In this document: piece by piece, positions 25,017-33,980 of the stretch
How the letters are laid out: every line of letters starts with the position of its first letter
How positions within the stretch are numbered: position 1 is the stretch's first letter
Source of the DNA: an uncultured Ruminococcus sp.
GTDB lineage: Bacteria; Bacillota; Clostridia; Oscillospirales; Ruminococcaceae
NCBI RefSeq assembly: GCF_946415235.1
Contig: NZ_CAMKRR010000008.1
Location: forward strand, 1 to 64,000
DNA length: 64,000 nt
Direction of reading: 5' to 3'
Made by a program: the position numbers and the translations under genes
Notes under the pieces: model-generated
The model's database searches: none
What the model saw: only the letters and a program-made list of their open reading frames with translations
What the model was told of the DNA's origin: nothing

Positions 25017-26438
25017 ATGCAGTTATATAATTCACTGTCACATAAGAAAGAGGAATTCGTGCCCCATACCGAGGGGAAAGTAAATATGTACACCTGCGGT
25101 CCTACTGTGTACCACTTTGCTCACATAGGAAACCTCAGAAGCTACATCATGGAGGATATCCTCGAAAAGTACCTGCGCTTCACGGGCTATGACGTGAACC
25201 GCGTTATGAATATCACCGATGTGGGACATCTTACCAGCGACGGCGATACAGGCGACGACAAGATGCTCAAGGGGGCAAAGCGCGAGCACAAAACGGTCAT
25301 GGAGATAGCTAAGTTCTATACGGACGCTTTCTTTGAGGACTGCAAAAAGCTCAATATCAGAAAGCCCGATACAGTTGTTCCCGCAACGACCTATATCGAC
25401 GAGTTCATCCGCGTTATCAGCACCCTTATGGACAAGGGCTACGCTTATGAGGCGGGCGGCAACATCTACTTCGATACCTCAAAGCTCGAAAAGTACTATG
25501 TTTTTAACGATTTCAACGAGGAGGACCTTGCAGTAGGCGTCCGTGAGGGCGTTGAGGCTGACGAGAACAAGCGCAACAAGGCCGACTTCGTACTCTGGTT
25601 CACAAAGTCAAAATTCGACGATCAGGAGCTTAAATGGGACAGCCCGTGGGGCGTCGGCTACCCCGGATGGCATATCGAGTGCTCATGCATAAGCATGAAG
25701 AACAACGGCGAGTACCTTGACATACACTGCGGCGGTATCGACAACGCCTTCCCTCACCATACCAACGAGATAGCACAGTCCGAAGCTTACCTCGGACATA
25801 AGTGGTGCAATTACTGGTTTCATGTGCTCCACCTCAACACAAACAGCGGCAAGATGAGCAAAAGCAAGGGTGAGTTCCTGACGGTATCCCTCCTTGAAGA
25901 AAAGGGCTACAAGCCTGTGGTATACCGCTTCTTCTGCTTGCAGTCACATTACAGGAAGTCGCTGGTATTCTCATGGGAGAACCTCGACAATGCTGTAGTT
26001 GCTTACAATAAGCTTGTGGAGAAGATAGCTCCTCTCACAAAGGAGAAGGTTGGCGATATCGACAAGGCTGAATACGACCGCCTTATGGGCGCTTTCAATG
26101 ACGCTCTCGGCAACGATATAAACACAGCTATGGGCATAACCGTTATTTATGACGTTCTGAAATCAAAGGCAAATGCGGCTACAAAGCTTGCCCTCATAAA
26201 CGAGTTCGACAAGGTAATGGGACTTGACCTTATCGCAAATGCCAAGGAAGCAGCAAATCCTGTGGGGGACAGCGTCCTCGACGTCCCGAATGAAGTTATG
26301 GAGCTTGTTGAACAGCGCAAGGCTGCACGTAAGGATAAGAATTTCGCACTTGCAGACGAGCTCCGCGACAAGATAGCGGCTCTCGGCTATGAGGTCAAGG
26401 AAACGAGACAGGGCACGGAGATAAATAAAATTCAGTAA
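25017..26438 (+). CDS. cysS: Cysteinyl-tRNA synthetase
   Basis: This 473-residue class I synthetase charges tRNA-Cys. The HIGH-type signature is HIGN in YHFAHIGNLRSY. Zinc ligands are in CGPTVY, HIECSCI and GGIDNAFPHHTNE, and the second signature is KMSKSKG. The C-terminal DALR-like helical domain ends in RDKIAALGYEVKETRQGTEI. I set the start at ATG 25017, which has CGGAGGA eight bases upstream. The longer ORF begins inside a palindromic repeat. The gene is under the Cys T-box at 24325-24538. Confidence 0.97.
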   Translation: MQLYNSLSHKKEEFVPHTEGKVNMYTCGPTVYHFAHIGNLRSYIMEDILEKYLRFTGYDVNRVMNITDVGHLTSDGDTGDDKMLKGAKREHKTVMEIAKFYTDAFFEDCKKLNIRKPDTVVPATTYIDEFIRVISTLMDKGYAYEAGGNIYFDTSKLEKYYVFNDFNEEDLAVGVREGVEADENKRNKADFVLWFTKSKFDDQELKWDSPWGVGYPGWHIECSCISMKNNGEYLDIHCGGIDNAFPHHTNEIAQSEAYLGHKWCNYWFHVLHLNTNSGKMSKSKGEFLTVSLLEEKGYKPVVYRFFCLQSHYRKSLVFSWENLDNAVVAYNKLVEKIAPLTKEKVGDIDKAEYDRLMGAFNDALGNDINTAMGITVIYDVLKSKANAATKLALINEFDKVMGLDLIANAKEAANPVGDSVLDVPNEVMELVEQRKAARKDKNFALADELRDKIAALGYEVKETRQGTEINKIQ

Positions 26439-26445
26439 GCGGTGG

Positions 26446-26559
26446 GTAGGGGCGGCGTTCCGCCGCCCGAAATTAAAAATTTATTTTGTAGGGGGCGATG
26501 CCCACATCGCCCCGTTGGTTTTATTGTTATATCGCGGGCGGATAATATCCGCCCCTACA
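26446..26559. repeat. Cluster of three short palindromes
   Basis: Three copies lie between cysS and the MBL gene: GTAGGGGCGGCG-TT-CCGCCGCCCG (26446-26469), TGTAGGGGGCGATG...CATCGCCCCG (26487-26514), and an inverted copy CGGGCGGATAATATCCGCCCCTACA (26535-26559). Each has different inner stem bases that still pair. Nothing else is seen in this gap. Confidence 0.82.
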
Positions 26560-26596
26560 AGTCTCATATCATAAACAAACAGAACGGAGAATCCCG

Positions 26597-27382
26597 ATGG
26601 CACGACTTTATCCCCTTTTCAGCTCCAGCAAGGGCAATTCACACTTTATCGGCAATGAAAAGGGCGGCATACTCATAGACTGCGGCGTCAGCTTCAAGCG
26701 GCTCTCGGACGCCCTTGAACTGAATAATATCCCGCTTAGCGCGGTGCAGGGAGTGTTCATTACCCATGAGCACTCCGATCACGTTGCAGGGCTTGCTATG
26801 CTCACAAAGAAAACGGGTATACCCGTCTACGGACAGAAGCGCACCCTGCAAAGGCTCTGCGACGACAAAAAAATAGCGGTAAACTCTCATGTCATAGACA
26901 TAACGGGAAAGACCATAAGCTGCGGCGGCAGCGAGGTGAGCTGCTTCAATACGCCTCACGACGCCATACAGAGCTGCGGCTACCGCATACATACCTCGGA
27001 CGATAAGTACTGCGCCGTATGCACCGACCTCGGACACGTTACTCCCGAGGTGGACGAAGCTCTTACAGGCTGCCGTATGGTGCTGATAGAGGCTAATTAC
27101 GATGACTATATGCTCAGGACAGGTCCTTATCCGCTGTACCTGAAGGAGCGCATACTCTCTCAGAACGGACACCTTTCAAACGATGACTGCGCGGTACAGG
27201 CAGGGAAGCTCATAGAGCGGGGAACTACACATATACTCCTCGGGCATCTTAGTCAGGACAACAATCACCCGAGAATAGCGGACGAAACAGTTCAGCGCGG
27301 ACTTGAACGCTTCGCAAGGGGCAAAGACTACCTCATGGGAGTTGCTCCCGTTGAAACACAGGGAGGAGCGGTGATCTTCTGA
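26597..27382 (+). CDS. YycJ-like metallo-beta-lactamase-fold hydrolase
   Basis: This 261-residue MBL-fold protein has the metal motif THEHSDH, a second-metal His/Asp set in CTDLGHVTPE and EANYDDYML, and a late His in LGHLSQDNNHP. The start MARLYPLFSSSKGNSHFIG and ILIDCGVSFKRL match YycJ/WalJ proteins, which are related to nucleic-acid-processing MBL enzymes. It has no signal peptide, so it is cytosolic. It is coupled to rlmH by a TGATG overlap. No two-component walKR genes adjoin it here. Confidence 0.85.
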   Translation: MARLYPLFSSSKGNSHFIGNEKGGILIDCGVSFKRLSDALELNNIPLSAVQGVFITHEHSDHVAGLAMLTKKTGIPVYGQKRTLQRLCDDKKIAVNSHVIDITGKTISCGGSEVSCFNTPHDAIQSCGYRIHTSDDKYCAVCTDLGHVTPEVDEALTGCRMVLIEANYDDYMLRTGPYPLYLKERILSQNGHLSNDDCAVQAGKLIERGTTHILLGHLSQDNNHPRIADETVQRGLERFARGKDYLMGVAPVETQGGAVIF

Positions 27383-27855
27383 TGAATATAAATCTTATAG
27401 TTATAGGCAAACTTAAAGAGGACTATCTCCGCAGCGCCTGCGGGGAATACATCAAGAGACTGGGGAGATACTGCACCTTTGAGCTCCATGAGCTGGACGA
27501 GTGCCGCCTTAGCGAGTCTCCCTCGGACAAGGAGATAGCGGCTGCGCTTAAAAAGGAAGCCGAGCAGATAAAGAAGTATGCAAAGGGCATGATAGTCCCC
27601 ATGTGTATCGAGGGTAAGCAGCTTTCAAGCCCCGAGCTTTCGGAGAAGATAACGGGTGCAGGCGTCAGCGGACAGAGTACGGTCACTTTCATTATCGGCA
27701 GCTCGTTCGGACTCGATCCCGAGATAAAGGATATGGGAGCGATAAAGCTCTCCATGTCGAAAATGACTTTCCCTCACCAGCTGGCAAGGGTCATGCTCCT
27801 TGAGCAGATATACCGCGCTTTCCAGATAGCGGAGGGCGGGAAATACCATAAATAG
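27382..27855 (+). CDS. rlmH: 23S rRNA (pseudouridine1915-N3)-methyltransferase
   Basis: This SPOUT-class methyltransferase of 157 residues has the SAM knot sequence FIIGSSFGLDPEIK. The diagnostic C-terminus is MTFPHQLARVMLLEQIYRAFQIAEGGKYHK, which reaches the ribosomal A-site region. The length matches the family. It starts within the stop of the MBL gene. A clear terminator follows at 27859-27883. Confidence 0.96.
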   Translation: MNINLIVIGKLKEDYLRSACGEYIKRLGRYCTFELHELDECRLSESPSDKEIAAALKKEAEQIKKYAKGMIVPMCIEGKQLSSPELSEKITGAGVSGQSTVTFIIGSSFGLDPEIKDMGAIKLSMSKMTFPHQLARVMLLEQIYRAFQIAEGGKYHK

Positions 27856-27858
27856 TTG

Positions 27859-27883
27859 AAAGGGCAGCTCGGCTGCCTTTTTT
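27859..27883 (+). terminator. Intrinsic terminator after rlmH
   Basis: AAAGGGCAGC-TCG-GCTGCCTTTTTT forms a GC-rich stem ending in six T four bases after the rlmH stop. Confidence 0.9.
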
Positions 27884-27941
27884 AGTGGAGAGTTGAAAAT
27901 GCCTGTTTTGGCTTTGTATCGGAGAACGGGCAGTATTCTAC

Positions 27942-27970
27942 TTGACAGCATAAATGGCTTGTGATATAAT
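27942..27970 (+). promoter_or_regulatory. Perfect sigma-A promoter of the ABC-dependent glycan locus
   Basis: TTGACA (27942-27947), 17 bases and TATAAT (27965-27970) lie 72 bases before the exporter permease gene. The leader holds a two-tier hairpin (27994-28026). Confidence 0.88.
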
Positions 27971-27993
27971 TAAAAGATACTATGGAATTTTAT

Positions 27994-28026
27994 GCGCTTT
28001 TGACGGTAAAGACCGTCTGTAAGCGC
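27994..28026 (+). promoter_or_regulatory. Two-tier hairpin in the leader of the glycan locus
   Basis: GCGCTT pairs with AAGCGC, and inside it GACGGT pairs with ACCGTC around AAAG. The structure ends four to five bases before the AGGAG ribosome site, with no T tract, so it may tune translation or mRNA stability rather than terminate. Confidence 0.5.
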
Positions 28027-28041
28027 TTTAAGGAGAATTAA

Positions 28042-28809
28042 ATGAGTACGATAAAAGAGCTGTACGCATACAGACAAATGATAATCAGCCTTGTGAAAAA
28101 GGACCTGCGCGGACGCTACAAGGGCTCGGTGCTGGGCTTCATGTGGACCTTCATCAATCCTCTTTTTCAGCTGATAGTCTACACTATAGTTTTCGAGCAT
28201 ATACTTGATGCCACTGTGGATAAGTATTACCTTTACCTGTTTGTTGCGCTGATACCGTGGATATTCTTCTCCTCTGCCATAACAACGGGAGCAGCTTCCG
28301 TTCTGGCACAGAAGGAACTTGTTAAGAAGATATACTTCCCGAGAATGGTAATACCCATATCCTATGTGACCAGCTGCTTTGTGAATATGCTGCTGAGCTT
28401 CATAGTGGTATTTGCGGTCATAATCGTAACGGGAACAGGCTTCAACTTCCTTGCACTGCTTACGCTTCCTGTAATTATGATAGTGGAATATATCTTTGCG
28501 CTGGGAATGTCCCTGCTGACCTCGGCTGTCACCGTTTATTTCAGGGACCTCGAGCATATCCTCAGTATTGTGGCTATGGCGTGGATGTACATGACTCCTA
28601 TCGTGTATACAGTGCCTCCGCAGTATGAAAAGTATTTCAGGCTCAACCCCATGACACATATAATCGAATGCTACAGGACAGTGCTCTACAATAAGCAGGT
28701 ACCCGACCTATCCACTCTTCTGCTGGCGGCAGGACTGGGAGTATTCTTCCTTATATTCGGCGCAATGGTATTCAACAAGCTTCAAAGGCATTTTGCGGAG
28801 GAACTCTGA
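28042..28809 (+). CDS. ABC-2 polysaccharide/teichoic-acid exporter permease (Wzm/TagG-like)
   Basis: This 255-residue membrane protein has six hydrophobic helices. The entry motif is VKKDLRGRYKGSVLGFMWTFINPLFQLIVYTIVF, typical of ABC-2 permeases for O-antigens and wall teichoic acids. VYFRDLEHILSIVAMAWMYMTPIVY and the periplasm-side NPMTHIIECYRTVLY are also characteristic. It pairs with the ATPase gene that overlaps it by one base. Together they flip a finished lipid-linked glycan outward. It is the first gene of a 13-kb run. Confidence 0.93.
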   Translation: MSTIKELYAYRQMIISLVKKDLRGRYKGSVLGFMWTFINPLFQLIVYTIVFEHILDATVDKYYLYLFVALIPWIFFSSAITTGAASVLAQKELVKKIYFPRMVIPISYVTSCFVNMLLSFIVVFAVIIVTGTGFNFLALLTLPVIMIVEYIFALGMSLLTSAVTVYFRDLEHILSIVAMAWMYMTPIVYTVPPQYEKYFRLNPMTHIIECYRTVLYNKQVPDLSTLLLAAGLGVFFLIFGAMVFNKLQRHFAEEL

Positions 28810-30062
28810 TGGCAGGAAATGAAATTGCAATAGAAGTAAAAGACGTGACCAAGAGCTTCAAGGTATACCTTGACAAGGGTTCACAGCTCAAGGAAAGGCT
28901 CCTTTCCTTCAAAAGAAACAGATATGAGGAGCGCAGGGTGCTCAGGGGCATCAGCTTTAAGGTGAATAAGGGCGAGGCTATCGGTCTTATAGGCAGGAAC
29001 GGCTGCGGAAAGAGCACAACTCTAAAGCTCCTCACGAGGATAATGTATCCCGATTCGGGAACGATTAAGCTGAACGGAAGAGTTTCCAGCCTTATCGAGC
29101 TCGGTGCGGGCTTCCACCCCGATATGAGCGGCAGGGAGAACATCTACACCAATGCTTCCATATTCGGACTTACAAAAAAGGAAATAGACGCGAGACTTAA
29201 CGATATAATCGAGTTCTCCGAGCTGGAGCGGTACATTGATAATCCTGTCCGCACCTATTCCTCGGGTATGTATATGCGTCTGGCTTTCTCCGTAGCCATA
29301 AACGTGGACGCGGATATACTCCTCATTGACGAGATACTTGCAGTGGGCGACGCAAACTTTCAGGCGAAATGCTTCGCAAAGCTCAAGGAGATAAAAAAAC
29401 AGGGAACTACCATAGTCATCGTTTCCCACGCTCTCAGTCAGATAGAGCAGATATGCGACCGCTCCATATGGATATATGACGGTCTTATCCGCTCAGAGGG
29501 CGCCCCTAAGGACGTTGACCTTGAATATCTTGACTTTATGAGCCTTGAAATGCAGAAGACCATGAATACTGGCAATTCAATGGGCGAGTGCGAGACGGAA
29601 CGACACGGCAACGGCAATGCTCGTATCGAAAAGGTCTCATCATTCAGCTCTGAGGGCGAGGAACAGACAGTTTTCCGCACAGGAGAGAGCATAGTTTTCA
29701 AAATCGACTACAGCGTCAGGGAAAAGGTGGAGGACGCGGTATTCGGTCTCGGAGTGTTCAACAGCAATGGCGTATCCTGCTACGGCACCAACACGAGGAT
29801 AGACCGCTTCGGCATATATGATATCTCAAAGGACGGTACGACGGAGATAGTTCTGGAGAACGTGCCGCTGCTGCCCGATGTCTATACCCTTGATTTCACC
29901 ATAGAGTGCGGCGACGGCATACCCGTCGATTACTGCCGTCATATATACAAGATAGAGATTCTGTCGAGTGTGGGCGACGTCGGAGTGGCAAGGATAAAAC
30001 ACAGCTTTCTGCTTGACGATAATGTGGATAATAAAGCAAAAGCGACCGAAAGGATAAAATGA
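28809..30062 (+). CDS. ABC exporter ATPase with C-terminal glycan-binding domain (Wzt/TagH-like)
   Basis: It has 417 residues. The N-terminal ABC domain has Walker A GRNGCGKST at about 62-70, the loop GAGFHPDMSGRENIY, signature YSSGMYMRLAFS and Walker B ILLIDEILAVGD. From about residue 265 a beta-rich domain follows (IVFKIDYSVREKVEDAVFGLGVFNSNGVSCYGTNT), the Wzt C-terminal fold that reads the end of the polysaccharide in carrier-selective exporters. It overlaps the permease gene and sits next to the coiled-coil gene. Confidence 0.92.
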   Translation: MAGNEIAIEVKDVTKSFKVYLDKGSQLKERLLSFKRNRYEERRVLRGISFKVNKGEAIGLIGRNGCGKSTTLKLLTRIMYPDSGTIKLNGRVSSLIELGAGFHPDMSGRENIYTNASIFGLTKKEIDARLNDIIEFSELERYIDNPVRTYSSGMYMRLAFSVAINVDADILLIDEILAVGDANFQAKCFAKLKEIKKQGTTIVIVSHALSQIEQICDRSIWIYDGLIRSEGAPKDVDLEYLDFMSLEMQKTMNTGNSMGECETERHGNGNARIEKVSSFSSEGEEQTVFRTGESIVFKIDYSVREKVEDAVFGLGVFNSNGVSCYGTNTRIDRFGIYDISKDGTTEIVLENVPLLPDVYTLDFTIECGDGIPVDYCRHIYKIEILSSVGDVGVARIKHSFLLDDNVDNKAKATERIK

Positions 30063-30515
30063 ATGGACAATAGCATCAATATAGAACAGATAATGGCTGA
30101 TATCAAGAAGGAGATAAGGGAAAAGGGCCTTACACCGGATATGCTCAGTTTTGAGGACATCCCCTACAAAAAGACAGCTCAGGGCGGCTCGCCTGCGGAG
30201 GCTCTCGACTATGTGACCGCTCATTACTATGTGCAGCCAAATAAGGAGTTCAAGGGCAATCGCGTAAAGACATTCTTCAAAAGGGCTGTACGCAGGATCA
30301 TGAGGTTCTATGTGGAACCCATAGTCATGGAGCAGAATGACTTCAACGCAAATACTGCCACGATAATAAAGGCGATATCCGAGGACAAGTCAAAGGATAT
30401 GTGCAGCAGAGTGGATACCCTCGAAATAGTGAACAAGGAGCTCATGAAGCGCCTTGACAGGCTGGAGCGTGAAAACCAAGAGCTCCGCAGCATTATCGCA
30501 AAGGGGCAGTCGTAA
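30063..30515 (+). CDS. Unknown 150-residue coiled-coil protein between exporter and glycosyltransferases
   Basis: The N-terminal segment (NIEQIMADIKKEIREKGLTPDMLSFEDI) is acidic and helical. The middle is basic and amphipathic (FKGNRVKTFFKRAVRRIMRFYVEPIV), which could bind membrane. The end is a coiled coil (RVDTLEIVNKELMKRLDRLERENQELRSII). No membrane span or signal peptide is present. It abuts the Wzt stop and overlaps the next glycosyltransferase by TAATG. I know no named family. By analogy with coiled coils that set chain length in other ABC-dependent systems (WbdD), a scaffold role is a hypothesis. Confidence 0.75.
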   Translation: MDNSINIEQIMADIKKEIREKGLTPDMLSFEDIPYKKTAQGGSPAEALDYVTAHYYVQPNKEFKGNRVKTFFKRAVRRIMRFYVEPIVMEQNDFNANTATIIKAISEDKSKDMCSRVDTLEIVNKELMKRLDRLERENQELRSIIAKGQS

Positions 30516-31600
30516 TGCGCGTAGTACAGCTCCTTCCCACTCTCTCCTTCGGCGACGCCATAGGCAATGATACCATCGCCCTCAGGGACGTTATAAAGGA
30601 GATGGGCTATGCCACGGAAATATACGCCGAGAATATCGACAAAAGGCTCCCCGAGGACATAGCAAGGAAAACGGATAAGCTCCGCGACCTGAAAAAAGAC
30701 GATGTTCTCATATATCACAAGTCCACGGGCACAGACCTCACTTTTAAGATAGAAGGGTACAAGTGCCGCAGGATAATGGTATACCACAATATAACGCCTT
30801 CCGAGTTTTTCCGCTCCTACAGCATACCCGCAACACAGCTCACAGAGCTGGGCTACAAGGGCGTAGACTTTCTGCGGGATAAGGTGGACTACGTTATGGC
30901 GGACTCGTCATTCAATAAGAATGAGCTTCTTAAGAGAGGATATACCTGTCCCATAGATGTCCGCCCCATACTCATAAAGTTTGAGGACTACAGGCAGACG
31001 CCCGACGAAGCTGCGGTAAAAAAATACCGCGACGGCAAAAAAAACCTTGTCTTTGTGGGACGTATAGCTCCGAACAAGAAGCAGGAAAATATCATAAGAG
31101 CATTTTACTGCTACAAGAAGCTCAACCCCGAGTCAAGGCTCATACTTGTGGGTTCTTCAAGGGGCATGGAGAACTATCACGAGCGCCTTGTGAAGTACGC
31201 AAAGGCTCTCGGCATAGGGGACGACGTAATCTTCCCGGGACATATAAAATTCAGCGAGATACTGGCTTATTATCATGTTGCGGACGCATTTGTCTGCATG
31301 AGCGAGCATGAGGGGTTCTGCGTACCTCTTGTGGAAGCCATGTTTTTCGATATACCAATAATAGCATACGATACCAGTGCTATATCCGACACCCTCGGCG
31401 GCAGCGGAGTGCTCCTTGACGATAACTCCCCCGAATTTGCGGCGGCGGTAATTGACAGGGTGCTCACAGACGAAAAGCTCCGCGAAAGCATTATCGCAGG
31501 ACAGCGCAGACGCCTTGAGGACTTTTCCTACGAGCGCGTGAGAGCTGTGTTTGAAAAGGAGCTCAGAGGCTTCATAGAGGGCAGAAAAGACAGCATATAA
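30515..31600 (+). CDS. GT4-family glycosyltransferase
   Basis: This 361-residue GT-B enzyme begins MRVVQLLPTLSFGDAIGNDTIALRDVI. It has the C-terminal donor domain LVFVGRIAPNKKQENIIRAF and the EX7E motif EHEGFCVPLVEAM. It has no membrane helix. It is translationally coupled to the coiled-coil protein by TAATG and followed by another GT4 gene after 11 bases. Its sugar and linkage are unknown. It most likely builds the exported glycan on the cytosolic face of the membrane. Confidence 0.88.
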   Translation: MRVVQLLPTLSFGDAIGNDTIALRDVIKEMGYATEIYAENIDKRLPEDIARKTDKLRDLKKDDVLIYHKSTGTDLTFKIEGYKCRRIMVYHNITPSEFFRSYSIPATQLTELGYKGVDFLRDKVDYVMADSSFNKNELLKRGYTCPIDVRPILIKFEDYRQTPDEAAVKKYRDGKKNLVFVGRIAPNKKQENIIRAFYCYKKLNPESRLILVGSSRGMENYHERLVKYAKALGIGDDVIFPGHIKFSEILAYYHVADAFVCMSEHEGFCVPLVEAMFFDIPIIAYDTSAISDTLGGSGVLLDDNSPEFAAAVIDRVLTDEKLRESIIAGQRRRLEDFSYERVRAVFEKELRGFIEGRKDSI

Positions 31601-31611
31601 AGGATCAGGAA

Positions 31612-32811
31612 ATGAAAAAGATAGGATTTGTTATCCCATGGTACAGTGAAAAGATACCCGGCGGAGCGGAAATGGAGCTCCGCGGGCTTACGACTCATCT
31701 TCACGAAGCAGGGATAGAGATAGAGATGCTCAGCACTTGTGTAAAGGAGTTCTCCGCAGACTGGAACGAGAACTATTTCAGCGAGGGCACGGACACTGTA
31801 CACGGCTTCACCATAAGGCGCTTCAAGGTGAGAAAGCGCAATACAAAGGCTTTTGACGCGGTAAACGCAAAGCTTATGAAAAATCTGCCCGTTTCTCCCG
31901 ACGAGCAGCGCATATACACTGAGGAAATGGTGAACAGCCCCGACCTGTGCGAGTATATAAGGACCCACAGCGATGAGTACAGCCTTTTTGTGTTCATACC
32001 CTATATGTTCGGAACTACCTTTCACGGCTTGCAGGTATGCCCCGAAAAATCGGTGCTCATACCATGCTTTCACGACGAGCCCTATGTGTATATGGACATA
32101 TTCAAGCCCGTTTTCGAGAACATAGGCGGCATCATCTACCATGCACAGCCCGAGTACGAGCTCGCTAACCGCGTTTTTGACATGAGCCGCGTAAAGCAGG
32201 GCTGTCTCGGGGAGGGAGTATACACCGAGCTCACAAGCAATGCCGCTGATTTCAGGAGCAAATTCGGCATAGACAGTCCCTTTGTGATATACGCGGGACG
32301 AAAGGACGAGGGAAAGAACGTCCACACCCTTGTGAAGTATTTCTCGGAATACGTAAAGCGCCGTGACAGCGATCTTAAGCTCATACTCATCGGCGGCGGC
32401 AATATAGAACTCCCTGCCGACCTTGTAAGGCAGAAGAGGATAATCGACCTCGGCTTCATAGACCTGCAGGACAAGTACAACGCTCAGGCGGCGGCGGAAT
32501 TCCTCTGCCAGCCCTCAAGGAACGAGAGCTTTTCCCTTGTTATCATGGAAAGCTGGCTCTGCGGCAGACCTGTCCTTGTAAACAGCGGCTGCGCTGTAAC
32601 GAAGAATTTCGCTTCCGAGTCAAACGGCGGCTTGTACTTTGAAGACTATTTCGAGTTTGAGGGCTGTACGGACTGGTTCCTGAACAATAAGGAAAAAGCA
32701 GCACAGATGGGCGATAACGGCAGGAACTATGTCCGCAGCAATTTTGCATGGGATGTTATAGTCGATAAATATATGAAGTTTTTCAGAGAAGTAAGCGGTG
32801 ATAAGGAATAA
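31612..32811 (+). CDS. GT4-family glycosyltransferase, paralogue of the next gene
   Basis: This 399-residue GT-B enzyme has an acceptor-side start PWYSEKIPGGAEMELRGLTTHL and donor-side VIYAGRKDEGKNVHTLVKYF. The region QPSRNESFSLVIMESWLCGRPVLVNSGCAVTKN has the spaced Glu residues. The C-terminus (SNGGLYFEDYFEFEGCTDWF...WDVIVDKYMKFF) closely parallels that of the next gene, so the two probably arose by duplication. TAATG overlap couples them. The linkage formed is unknown. Confidence 0.86.
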   Translation: MKKIGFVIPWYSEKIPGGAEMELRGLTTHLHEAGIEIEMLSTCVKEFSADWNENYFSEGTDTVHGFTIRRFKVRKRNTKAFDAVNAKLMKNLPVSPDEQRIYTEEMVNSPDLCEYIRTHSDEYSLFVFIPYMFGTTFHGLQVCPEKSVLIPCFHDEPYVYMDIFKPVFENIGGIIYHAQPEYELANRVFDMSRVKQGCLGEGVYTELTSNAADFRSKFGIDSPFVIYAGRKDEGKNVHTLVKYFSEYVKRRDSDLKLILIGGGNIELPADLVRQKRIIDLGFIDLQDKYNAQAAAEFLCQPSRNESFSLVIMESWLCGRPVLVNSGCAVTKNFASESNGGLYFEDYFEFEGCTDWFLNNKEKAAQMGDNGRNYVRSNFAWDVIVDKYMKFFREVSGDKE

Positions 32812-33980
32812 TGAAAAGGATAGCTCTTGTCAATCAGAGGTACGGACTTGAGGTGAACGGCGGCTCGGAGTACTACACGCGGCTCATCGCGGAAAGGCTC
32901 ACGGACAGCTATGAGGTCGATGTGATAACCACAAAGGCTCTTGAATATACAACATGGGAAGACTACTACGAAAAAGACGAGGAAATGATAAACGGAGTAA
33001 GAGTGCTCCGTTTTCCTGTTGCAAAGAAACGCGCAAAGCACTTCGGCAGGTATAATAAAAAGTATCTCCGCGCGAAAAAATATAATACAGAAACGGAAAA
33101 GGTATGGTTCGAGAAGCAGGGGCCCTACTGTCCCGCGGCTGTAGACTATATCCGCGAAAACAAGGACCGATACGACGTATTTATCTTCGTTACCTACCTT
33201 TATTACCTTACGGTGACGGGACTTCCCGAGGTGGCTGACAAGGCGGTGCTGATACCTACAGCTCACGAAGAACCCTATATCCATTTCAAGACCTTTGAGA
33301 AGCTTTTCACGCTCCCGAGAGCTTATATCTTTCTTACCGACGAGGAAAAAGCATTGGTGCAGGGACTTTTTCGCTGTGAGGACATTCCCTGCCGAGTAAT
33401 GGGTACGGGAGTTGAGATACCCTGCAAGCCCGATGCGGCGGCTTTCAGAAAGAAGTTCGGCATTGACGGAGACTATGTGATATATGTGGGACGTATCGAC
33501 GAGGGAAAGAACTGCCCTGCCATGTTCAGATACTTCCTTGAATACAAGAAGCGCCGCCCCGAAAGCGGCCTTAAGCTGGTCCTCATGGGAAAGCAGGTCT
33601 GCGATATCCCCAAGGACAAGGATATAATAAGCCTCGGCTTTGTCAGCGAGGAGGACAAATTCAGCGGCATTTCAGGTGCGAAATGCCTGTGGCTGCCCTC
33701 AAATTTCGAGAGCCTTTCCATATCCGTCCTCGAAGCTATGACACTTTCCGTACCCGTTATTGTCAACGGCGTGTGCGAGGTGCTGAAGGGCCACTGCATA
33801 AAGAGCAACGGCGGACTGTACTACACGCGCTATTTCGAGTTTGAAGGCATACTGGACTATATCTTCTCCCACGAAAGGGAGTACGGGATAATGTGCAGCA
33901 ACGCAAAGGAGTACATCGAAAAGAACTACCGCTGGGACGTTATCATGAACGGCTTTAAGGAGGTCATCGACAGCATATGA
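32811..33980 (+). CDS. GT4-family glycosyltransferase, paralogue of the previous gene
   Basis: It has 389 residues. MKRIALVNQRYGLEVNGGSEYYTRLIAERL is the N-terminal acceptor half, and VIYVGRIDEGKNCPAMFRYFLEY is the donor half. The EX7E-like site is in NFESLSISVLEAMTLSVPVIV. The ending SNGGLYYTRYFEFEGILDYIF...WDVIMNGFKEVI mirrors the upstream enzyme. It overlaps its neighbour on each side (TAATG and ATGA), placing it in one tightly coupled operon. The specificity is unknown. Confidence 0.86.
   Translation: MKRIALVNQRYGLEVNGGSEYYTRLIAERLTDSYEVDVITTKALEYTTWEDYYEKDEEMINGVRVLRFPVAKKRAKHFGRYNKKYLRAKKYNTETEKVWFEKQGPYCPAAVDYIRENKDRYDVFIFVTYLYYLTVTGLPEVADKAVLIPTAHEEPYIHFKTFEKLFTLPRAYIFLTDEEKALVQGLFRCEDIPCRVMGTGVEIPCKPDAAAFRKKFGIDGDYVIYVGRIDEGKNCPAMFRYFLEYKKRRPESGLKLVLMGKQVCDIPKDKDIISLGFVSEEDKFSGISGAKCLWLPSNFESLSISVLEAMTLSVPVIVNGVCEVLKGHCIKSNGGLYYTRYFEFEGILDYIFSHEREYGIMCSNAKEYIEKNYRWDVIMNGFKEVIDSI

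Noticed and set aside
26446-26559. Clustered palindromes as a CRISPR array
   Set aside because: The units are themselves palindromes with differing stems, irregular spacing and mixed orientation, and there are no cas genes.
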